From positions 1-29,320 of the forward strand of contig NEEC01000115.1 of the NCBI GenBank assembly GCA_002189035.1: 29,320 bases of DNA. Direction: 5' to 3'. The stretch is from Utricularia gibba. Its lineage: Eukaryota > Streptophyta > Magnoliopsida > Lamiales > Lentibulariaceae. The position numbers and the translations under genes are program-made. The notes below the pieces were generated by a model. It searched no databases. It saw nothing but the letters and a program-made list of their open reading frames with translations, and was not told where the DNA came from. Of the stretch, positions 20,001 through 29,320 are shown in pieces. How positions within the stretch are numbered: the stretch's first letter is position 1; the number at the start of each line of letters is the position of its first letter.

Positions 20001-23000
20001 GGTCAGGTTTGGCTTGCGCCGAGAGTTAGTTGTAGCTCGGAAATAAAGTGATGTATTTATTAACGTTCAGTTTTGGGGGGCTGCCTACATGGTTTTTCAA
20101 GGAACAGCTTCTCGTTTTGTGGCGGCCAGTCTCGCTGGGAACTTGGTCCTTGACCCCGATTCTGTATGGCTCATGAGGTCAACCGGATGCAAATCGATTA
20201 AAAAAATGATGCCTTTGTTTAAATTACGATATCACGTGCACCCCACATGATTTTTTCAACAACTTACTTTATACTTGAGGAGGCGGTCTTGGGGTGCACC
20301 TAGAACGGGACAAAGGTCAGGTTTGGCTTGCGCCGAGAGTTAGTTGTAGCTCGGAAAATAAAGTGATGTATTTATTAACGTTCAGTTTTGGGGGGCTGCC
20401 TACATGGTTTTTCAAGGAACAGCTTCTCGTTTTGTGGCGGCCAGTCTCGCTGGGAACTTGGTCCTTGACCCGATTATGTATGCTCATGAGGTCAACCGGA
20501 TGGATTAAAAAAAATGATGCCTTTTTAAATTACGATATCACGTGCACCCACATGATTTTTCAACAACTTACTTTATACTTGAGGAGGCGGTCTTGGGGTG
20601 CACCTAGAACGGGACAAAGGTCAGGTTTGGCTTGCGCCGAGAGTTAGTTGTAGCTCGGCAAATAAAGTGATGTATTTATTAACGTTCAGTTTTACATGGT
20701 TTTTCAAGGAACAGCTTCTCGTTTTGTGGCGGCCAGTCTCGCTGGAACTTGGTCCTTGACCCGATTATGTATGCTCATGAGGTCAACCGGATGCAAATCG
20801 ATTAAAAAAATGATGCCTTTTTAAATTACGATATCACGTGCACCCCACATGATTTTTTCAACAACTTACTTTATACTTGAGGAGGCGGTCTTGGGGTGCA
20901 CCTGAACGGGACAAAGGTCAGGTTTGGCTTGCGCCGAGAGTTAGTTGTAGCTCGGAAAATAAAGTGATGTATTTATTAACGTTCAGTTTTGGGGGGCTGC
21001 CTACATGGTTTTTCAAGGAACAGCTTCTCGTTTTGTGGCGGCCAGTCTCGCTGGGAACTTGGTCCTTGACCCCGATTCTGTATGGCTCATGAGGTCAACC
21101 GGATGCAAATCGATTAAAAAAATGATGCCTTTGTTTAAATTACGCCCACATGATTTTTTCAACAACTTACTTTATACTTGAGGAGGCGGTCTTGGGGTGC
21201 ACCTAGAACGGGACAAAGGTCAGGTTTGGCTTGCGCCGAGAGTTAGTTGTAGCTCGGAAATAAAGTGATGTATTTATTAACGTTCAGTTTTGGGGGCTGC
21301 CTACATGGTTTTTCAAGGAACAGCTTCTCGTTTTGTGGCGGCCAGTCTCGCTGGGAACTTGGTCCTTGACCCGATTCTGTATGGCTCATGAGGTCAACCG
21401 GATGCAAATCGATTAAAAAAATGATGCCTTTTTTAAATTACGATATCACGTGCACCCACATGATTTTTTCAACAACTTACTTTATACTTGAGGAGGGGTC
21501 TTGGGGTGCACCTAGAACGGGACAAAGGTCAGGTTTGGCTTGCGGAGTTAGTTGTAGCTCGGAAATAAAGTGATGTATTTATTAACGTTCAGTTTTTGGG
21601 GGCTTACATGGTTTTCAAGCTTCTCGTTTTGTGGCGGCCAGTCTCGCTGGGAACTTGGTCTTGACCCCGATTATGTATGGCTCATGAGGTCAACCGGATG
21701 CAAATCGATTAAAAAAAATGATGCTTTGTTTAAATTACGATATCACGTGCACCCACATGATTTTTTCAACAACTTACTTTATACTTGAGGAGGCGGTCTT
21801 GGGGTGCACCTAGAACGGGACAAAGGTCAGGTTTGGCTTGCGCCGAGAGTTAGTTGTAGCTCGGAAAATAAAGTGATGTATTTATTAACGTTCAGTTTTT
21901 GCCTACATGGTTTTTCAAGGAACAGCTTCTCGTTTTGTGGCGGCCAGTCTCGCTGGGAACTTGGTCCTTGACCCGATTCTGTATGGCTCATGAGGTCAAC
22001 CGGATGCAAATCGATTAAAGAAAATGATGCCTTTGTTTAAATTACGATATCACGTGCACCCCACATGATTTTTTCAACAACTTACTTTATACTTGAGGAG
22101 GCGGTCTTGGGGCACCTAGAACGGGACAAAGGTCAGGTTTGGCTTGCGCCGAGAGTTAGTTGTAGCTCGGAAATAAAGTGATGTATTTATTAACGTTCAG
22201 TTTTTGGGGGCTGCCTACATGGTTTTTCAAGGAACAGCTTCTCGTTTTGTGGCGGCCAGTCTCGCTGGGAACTTGGTCCTTGACCCCGATTATGTATGCT
22301 CATGAGGTCAACCGGATGCAAATCGATTAAAAAAATGATGCTTTTTTAAATTACGATATCACGTGCACCCCACATGATTTTTTCAACAACTTACTTTATA
22401 CTTGAGGAGGCGGTCTTGGGGTGCACCTAGAACGGGACAAAGGTCAGGTTTGGCTTGCGAGAGTTAGTTGTAGCTCGGAAATAAAAGTGATGTATTTATT
22501 AACGTTCAGTTTTGGGGGCTGCCTACATGGTTTTTCAAGGAACAGCTTCTCGTTTTGTGGCGGCCAGTCTCGCTGGGAACTTGGTCCTTGACCCCGATTA
22601 TGTATGGCTCATGAGGTCAACCGGATGGAAATCGATTAAAGAAAATGATGCCTTTGTTTAAATTACGATATCACGTGCACCCCACATGATTTTTCAACAA
22701 CTTACTTTATACTTGAGGAGGCGGTCTTGGGGTGCACCTAGAACGGGACAAAGGTCAGGTTTGGCTTGCGCGAGAGTTAGTTGTAGCTCGGAAAATAAAG
22801 TGATGTATTTATTAACGTTCAGTTTTGGGGGCTGCCTACATGGTTTTTCAAGGAACAGCTTCTCGTTTTGTGGCGGCCAGTCTCGCTGGGAACTTGGTCC
22901 TTGACCCCGATTCTGTATGGCTCATGAGGTCAACCGGATGCAAATCGATTAAAAAAAATGATGCCTTTTTAAATTACGATATCACGTGCACCCACATGAT

Positions 23001-26000
23001 TTTTTCAACAACTTTACTTTATACTTGAGGAGGCGGTCTTGGGGTGCACCTAGAACGGGACAAAGGTCAGGTTTGGCTTGCGCCGAGAGTTAGTTGTAGC
23101 TCGGAAAATAAAGTGATGTATTTATTAACGTTCAGTTTTGGGGGGCTGCCTACATGGTTTTTCAAGGAACAGCTTCTCGTTTTGTGGCGGCCAGTCTCGC
23201 TGGGAACTTGTCCTTGACCCGATTCTGTATGCTCATGAGGTCAACCGGATGCAAATCGATTAAAAAAATGATGCCTTTGTTTAAATTACGATATCACGTG
23301 CACCCCACATGATTTTTTCAACAACTTACTTTATACTTGAGGAGGCGGTCTTGGGTGCACCTAGAACGGGACAAAGGTCAGGTTTGGCTTGCGCCGAGAG
23401 TTAGTTGTAGCTCGGCAAATAAAGTGATGTATTTATTAACGTTCAGTTTTTGGGGGCTGCCTACATGGTTTTTCAAGGAACAGCTTCTCGTTTTGTGGCG
23501 GCCAGTCTCGCTGGGAACTTGGTCCTTGACCCCGATTCTGTATGGCTCATGAGGTCAACCGGATGCAAATCGATTAAAAAAATGATGCCTTTTTTAAATT
23601 ACGATATCACGTGCACCCCACATGATTTTTTCAACAACTTACTTTATACTTGAGGCGGTCTTGGGGTGCACCTAGAACGGGACAAAGGTCAGGTTTGGCT
23701 TGCGCCGAGAGTTAGTTGTAGCTCGGAAATAAAGTGATGTATTTATTAACGTTCAGTTTTTGGGGGCTGCCTACATGGTTTTTCAAGGAACAGCTTCTCG
23801 TTTTGTGGCGGCCAGTCTCGCTGGGAACTTGGTCCTTGACCCGATTCTGTATGGCTCATGAGGTCAACCGGATGCAAATCGATTAAAAAAATGATGCCTT
23901 TGTTTAAATTACGATATCACGTGCACCCCACATGATTTTTTCAACAACTTACTTTATACTTGAGGAGGCGGTCTTGGGGTGCACCTAGAACGGGACAAAG
24001 GTCAGGTTTGGCTTGCGCCGAGAGTTAGTTGTAGCTCGGAAATAAAGTGATGTATTTATTAACGTTCAGTTTTTGGGGGCTGCCTACATGGTTTTTCAAG
24101 GAACAGCTTCTCGTTTTGTGGCGGCCAGTCTCGCTGGGAACTTGGTCCTTGACCGATTCTGTATGCTCATGAGGTCAACGGATGCAAATCGATTAAAAAA
24201 AATGATGCCTTTGTTTAAATTACGATATCACGTGCACCCCACATGATTTTTTCAACAACTTACTTTATACTTGAGGAGGCGGTCTTGGGGTGCACCTAGA
24301 ACGGGACAAAGGTCAGGTTTGGCTTGCGCCGAGAGTTAGTTGTAGCTCGGAAAATAAAGTGATGTATTTATTAACGTTCAGTTTTTGGGGGCTGCCTACA
24401 TGGTTTTTCAAGGAACAGCTTCTCGTTTTGTGGCGGCTCTCGCTGGGAACTTGGTCCTTGACCCCGATTCTGTATGGCTCATGAGGTCAACCGGATGCAA
24501 ATCGATTAAAAAAAATGATGCCTTTGTTTAAATTACGATATCACGTGCACCCCATGATTTTTTCAACAACTTACTTTATACTTGAGGAGGCGGTCTTGGG
24601 GTGCACCTAAACGGGACAAAGGTCAGGTTTGGCTTGCGCCGAGAGTTAGTTGTAGCTCGGAAATAAAGTGATGTATTTATTAACGTTCAGTTTTGGGGCT
24701 GCCTACATGGTTTTTCAAGGAACAGCTTCTCGTTTTGTGGCGGCCAGTCTCGCTGGGAACTTGGTCCTTGACCCCGATTCTGTATGGCTCATGAGGTCAA
24801 CCGGATGCAAATCGATTAAAGAAAATGATGCTTTTTTAAATTACGATATCACGTGCACCCCACATGATTTTTTCAACAACTTACTTTATACTTGAGGAGG
24901 CGGTCTTGGGGTGCACCTAGAACGGGACAAAGGTCAGGTTTGGCTTGCGCCGAGAGTTAGTTGTACGGCAAATAAAGTGATGTATTTATTAACGTTCAGT
25001 TTTGGGGCTGCCTACATGGTTTTTCAAGGAACAGCTTCTCGTTTTGTGGCGGCCAGTCTCGCTGGGAACTTGGTCCTTGACCCGATTATGTATGCTCATG
25101 AGGTCAACCGGATGCAAATTGATTAAAAAAAATGATGCCTTTTTAAATTACGATATCACGTGCACCCCACATGATTTTTTCAACAACTTACTTTATACTT
25201 GAGGAGGCGGTCTTGGGGTGCACCTAGAACGGGACAAAGGTCAGGTTTGGCTTGCGCCGAGAGTTAGTTGTAGCTCGGAAAATAAGTGATGTATTTATTA
25301 ACGTTCAGTTTTGGGGCTGCCTACATGGTTTTTCAAGGAACAGCTTCTCGTTTTGTGGCGGCCAGTCTCGCTGGGAACTTGGTCCTTGACCGATTCTGTA
25401 TGGCTCATGAGGTCAACCGGATGCAAATCGATTAAAAAAAATGATGCCTTTTTAAATTACGATATCACGTGCACCCCACATGATTTTTTCAACAACTTAC
25501 TTTATACTTGAGGAGGCGGTCTTGGGGTGCACCTGAACGGGACAAAGGTCAGGTTTGGCTTGCGCGAGAGTTAGTTGTAGCTCGGCAAATAAAGTGATGT
25601 ATTTATTAACGTTCAGTTTTGGGGGGCTCCTACATGGTTTTTCAAGGAACAGCTTCTCGTTTTGTGGCGGCCAGTCTCGCTGGGAACTTGGTCCTTGACC
25701 CCGATTCTGTATGCTCATGAGGTCAACCGGATGCAAATCGATTAAAAAAATGATGCCTTTGTTTAAATTACGATATCACGTGCACCCCATGATTTTTTCA
25801 ACAACTTACTTTATACTTGAGGAGGCGGTCTTGGGGTGCACCTAGAACGGGACAAAGGTCAGGTTTGGCTTGCGCCGAGAGTTAGTTGTAGCTCGGAAAA
25901 TAAAGTGATGTATTTATTAACGTTCAGTTTTGGGGCTGCCTACATGGTTTTTCAAGGAACAGCTTCTCGTTTTGTGGCGGCCAGTCTCGCTGGGAACTTG

Positions 26001-29000
26001 GTCCTTGACCCGATTCTGTATGGCTCATGAGGTCAACCGGATGCAAATCGATTAAAAAAATGATGCCTTTTTTAAATTACGATATCACGTGCACCCACAT
26101 GATTTTTTCAACAACTTACTTTATACTTGAGGAGGCGGTCTTGGGTGCACTAGAACGGGACAAAGGTCAGGTTTGGCTTGCGCCGAGAGTTAGTTGTAGC
26201 TCGGAAAATAAAGTGATGTATTTATTAACGTTCAGTTTTTGGGGCTGCCTACATGGTTTTTCAAGGAACAGCTTCTCGTTTTGTGGCGGCCAGTCTCGCT
26301 GGAACTTGGTCCTTGACCCCGATTATGTATGGCTCATGAGGTCAACCGGATGCAAATCGATTAAAAAAAATGATGCCTTTGTTTAAATTACGATATCACG
26401 TGCACCCCACATGATTTTTTCAACAACTTACTTTATACTTGAGGAGGCGGTCTTGGGGTGCACCTAGAACGGGACAAAGGTCAGGTTTGGCTTGCGCCGA
26501 GAGTTAGTTGTAGCTCGGAAATAAAGTGATGTATTTATTAACGTTCAGTTTTGGGGGCTGCCTACATGGTTTTTCAAGGAACAGCTTCTCGTTTTGTGGC
26601 GGCCAGTCTCGCTGGGAACTTGGTCCTTGACCCGATTATGTATGCTCATGAGGTCAACCGGATGCAAATGATTAAAAAAATGATGCCTTGTTTAAATTAC
26701 GATATCACGTGCACCCCACATGATTTTTTCAACAACTTACTTTATACTTGAGGAGGCGGTCTTGGGGTGCACCTAGAACGGGACAAAGGTCAGGTTTGGC
26801 TTGCGCCGAGAGTTAGTTGTAGCTCGGAAAATAAAGTGATGTATTTTTAACGTTCAGTTTTTGGGGGCTGCCTACATGGTTTTTCAAGGAACAGCTTCTC
26901 GTTTTGTGGCGGCCAGTCTCGCTGGGAACTTGGTCCTTGACCCGATTATGTATGCTCATGAGGTCAACCGGATGCAAATCGATTAAAAAAATGATGCTTT
27001 TGTTTAAATTACGATATCACGTGCACCCCACATGATTTTTCAACAACTTACTTTATACTTGAGGAGGCGGTCTTGGGGTGCACCTAGAACGGGACAAAGG
27101 TCAGGTTTGGCTTGCGCCGAGAGTTAGTTGTAGCTCGGAAATAAAGTGATGTATTTATTAACGTTCAGTTTTGGGGGCTGCCTACATGGTTTTTCAAGGA
27201 ACAGCTTCTCGTTTTGTGGCGGCCAGTCTCGCTGGGAACTTGGTCCTTGACCGATTCTGTATGCTCATGAGGTCAACCGGATGCAAATCGATTAAAGAAA
27301 ATGATGCCTTTGTTTAAATTACGATATCACGTGCACCCCACATGATTTTTTCAACAACTTACTTTATACTTGAGGAGGCGGTCTTGGGGTGCACTAGAAC
27401 GGGACAAAGGTCAGGTTTGGCTTGCGCGAGAGTTAGTTGTAGCTCGGAAATAAAGTGATGTATTTATTAACGTTCAGTTTTTGGGGGCTGCCTACATGGT
27501 TTTTCAAGGAACAGCTTCTCGTTTTGTGGCGGCCAGTCTCGCTGGGAACTTGGTCCTTGACCCCGATTCTGTATGGCTCATGAGGTCAACCGGATGGAAA
27601 TCGATTAAAAAAATGATGCCTTTTTTAAATTACGATATCACGTGCACCCATGATTTTTTCAACAACTTCTTTATACTTGAGGAGGCGGTCTTGGGGTGCA
27701 CCAACGGGACAAAGGTCAGGTTTGGCTTGCGGAGAGTTAGTTGTAGCTCGAAAATAAAGTGATGTATTTATTAACGTTCAGTTTTGGGGGCTGCCTACAT
27801 GGTTTTTCAAGGAACAGCTTCTCGTTTTGTGGCGGCCAGTCTCGCTGGGAACTTGGTCCTTGACCCCGATTATGTATTGCTCATGAGGTCAACCGGATGC
27901 AAATTGATTAAAAAAAATGATGCCTTTGTTTAAATTACGATATCACGTGCACCCCACATGATTTTTTCAACAACTTACTTTATACTTGAGGAGGCGGTCT
28001 TGGGGTGCACCTAGAACGGGACAAAGGTCAGGTTTGGCTTGCGGAGAGTTAGTTGTAGCTCGGAAATAAAGTGATGTATTTATTAACGTTCAGTTTTTGG
28101 GGGCTGCCTACATGGTTTTTCAAGGAACAGCTTCTCGTTTTGTGTCTCGCTGGGAACTTGGTCCTTGACCCCGATTCTGTATGCTCATGAGGTCAACCGG
28201 ATGCAAATCGATTAAAAAAATGATGCCTTTGTTTAAATTACGATATCACGTGCACCCCACATGATTTTTTCAACAACTTACTTTATACTTGAGGCGGTCT
28301 TGGGGTGCACCTAGAACGGGACAAAGGTCAGGTTTGGCTTGCGCCGAGAGTTAGTTGTAGCTCGGAAATGTGATGTATTTATTAACGTTCAGTTTTTGGG
28401 GGCTGCCTACATGGTTTTTCAAGGAACAGCTTCTCGTTTTGTGGCGGCCAGTCTCGCTGGGAACTTGGTCCTGGACCCCGATTCTGTATGGCTCATGAGG
28501 TCAACCGGATGGAAATCGATTAAAAAAATGATGCCTTTCTTTAAATTACGATATCACGTGCACCCCACATGATTTTTTCAACAACTTACTTTATACTTGG
28601 AGGCGGTCTTGGGGTGCACCTGGAACGGGACAAAGGTCAGGTTTGGCTTGCGCCGAGAGTTAGTTGTAGCTCGGCAAATAAAGTGATGTATTTATTAACG
28701 TTCAGTTTTGGGGCTGCCTACATGGTTTTTCAAGGAACAGCTTCTCGTTTTGTGGCGGCCAGTCTCGCTGGGAACTTGGTCCTTGACCCCGATTATGTAT
28801 GGCTCATGAGGTCAACCGGATGCAAATTGATTAAAAAAAATGATGCCTTTGTTTAAATTACGATATCACGTGCACCCCACATGATTTTTTCAACAACTTA
28901 CTTTATACTTGAGGAGGCGGTCTTGGGGTGCACCTAGAACGGGACAAAGGTCAGGTTTGGCTTGCGCCGAGAGTTAGTTGTAGCTCGGAAAATAAAGTGA

Positions 29001-29320
29001 TGTATTTATTAACGTTCAGTTTTTGGGGGCTGCCTACATGGTTTTTCAAGGAACAGCTTCTCGTTTTGTGGCGGCCAGTCTCGCTGGGAACTTGGTCCTT
29101 GACCCCGATTATGTATGCTCATGAGGTCAACCGGATGCAAATTATTAAAAAAAATGATGCCTTGTTTAAATTACGATATCACGTGCACCCCACATGATTT
29201 TTTCAACAACTTACTTTATACTTGAGGAGGCGGTCTTGGGGTGCACCTAGAACGGGACAAAGGTCAGGTTTGGCTTGCGTTGAGAGTTAGTTGTAGCTCG
29301 GAAAATAAAGTGATGTATTT
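13955..29320 (+). repeat. Right regular satellite array (about 49 units)
   Basis: Fifty AGAACGGG landmarks (some with one base lost) run from about 14080 to 29249, mean spacing about 310 bp and usual range 297-314. All copies with a readable G-run lack the C of TTTTCGGGGG and read TTTTGGGG or TTTTTGGGGG. Shorter units reflect local losses, for example CAGTTTTACATGG near 20690, ACGCCCACATG near 21143, GGCTTACATGGTTTTCAAGC near 21602 and TGTGTCTCGC near 28141. Many single-base differences lie in homopolymers. No gene, RNA or insertion interrupts the array. It runs off the right edge inside a unit; the last copy reads GCGTTGAGAG instead of GCGCCGAGAG. Confidence 0.96.

Larger units (their letters stand above)
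1..29320 (+). repeat. Tandem satellite array, ~310-315 bp unit, fills the window
   Basis: The same unit repeats head-to-tail from the first base to the last. I tracked it with the landmark AGAACGGG, which recurs about every 310 bases. Unit order from that landmark is: the AGAACGGGACAAAGGTCAGG block, GCGCCGAGAGTTAG, an A/T-rich stretch (AATAAAGTGATG), a G-run with GCTGCC, ACATGGTTTTTCAAGGAAC, GTGGCGGCCAGTCTCGCTGG, CTTGGTCCTTGACC, TCATGAGGTCAACCGG, an A-run, GATGCC, GATATCACGTGCAC, ACATGATTTTTTCAACAAC, and GGAGGCGGTC. A counted unit (2844-3157) has A75 C64 G79 T96, about 45% G+C. Every copy reads in the same direction and I found no inverted copies. Long homogenised arrays of this kind are known from eukaryotic centromeric, pericentromeric and subtelomeric heterochromatin. 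Placement on the chromosome and species are not determinable here. Confidence 0.97.

Noticed and set aside
3792-28706. G-quadruplex from the G5-G6 run before CTGCC.
   Set aside because: Each unit has one long G-run and one G3-G4 run far away. Four closely spaced G-runs are not present.
81-29197. Dozens of open frames of about 60-120 codons on both strands, many sharing the same predicted protein (e.g. residues HLERDKGQVWLAP, SFRGLPTWFFKEQ).
   Set aside because: They are the same satellite unit read in each repeat. Unit length is not a fixed multiple of three, the frames stop within each unit, many start at GTG, and one-base indels in runs shift them freely. No ribosome site, intron signal or recognised domain supports coding.
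1-29320. CRISPR array.
   Set aside because: The repeats are ~310 bp with no short direct repeats separated by unique spacers, and there are no cas genes.

Overview
The whole window is one tandem satellite DNA array. I see no credible protein gene, RNA gene, mobile element or CRISPR array. The unit is about 310-315 bp, read in one orientation from end to end, and the window begins and ends inside a unit. A long, homogenised, head-to-tail satellite with no coding content points to a eukaryotic heterochromatic region (centromeric, pericentromeric or subtelomeric). The sequence alone does not identify the species. A counted unit is about 45% G+C, has more G and T than C and A on this strand, and is not depleted in CpG.

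Layout: (1) 1-4747 is a regular array of about 15 units spaced 308-315 bp, with one 180-bp deleted unit at 3530-3709. (2) 4748-10600 is a scrambled zone in which monomer pieces of roughly 20-200 bp are joined in the right orientation but with irregular gaps; the distance between equivalent landmarks ranges from about 75 to nearly 800 bp. (3) 10601-12776 is semi-regular, mostly whole units with internal deletions. (4) 12777-13954 is a second, smaller scrambled zone. (5) 13955-29320 is a long regular array with 50 landmark copies and a mean spacing of about 310 bp.

The monomer appears to be an old dimer. Its two halves, about 156-158 bp each, still share several motifs in the same order and spacing. 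Each unit carries a dense palindrome cluster (GATATCACGTGCAC, including ATCACGTG) and a separated 10-bp inverted repeat. A diagnostic variant, TTTTCGGGGG versus TTTT(T)GGGGG, separates the left of the window from the right. The last C-type copy and the first copy of the uninterrupted T-type run flank an out-of-register junction at 13954/13955.

The scrambled interior is the most interesting part. Its breakpoints are not random: several deletion junctions recur in copies hundreds to thousands of bases apart, and two stretches (about 7982-8103 and 8767-8892) share a compound set of deletions. This is either real satellite decay followed by local re-amplification, or a long-read consensus or assembly artefact in a collapsed repeat. 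The sequence alone cannot decide. Many one-base differences in homopolymers (CCC/CCCC, GGG/GGGG, A6-A9) suggest that some of the variation is sequencing noise.
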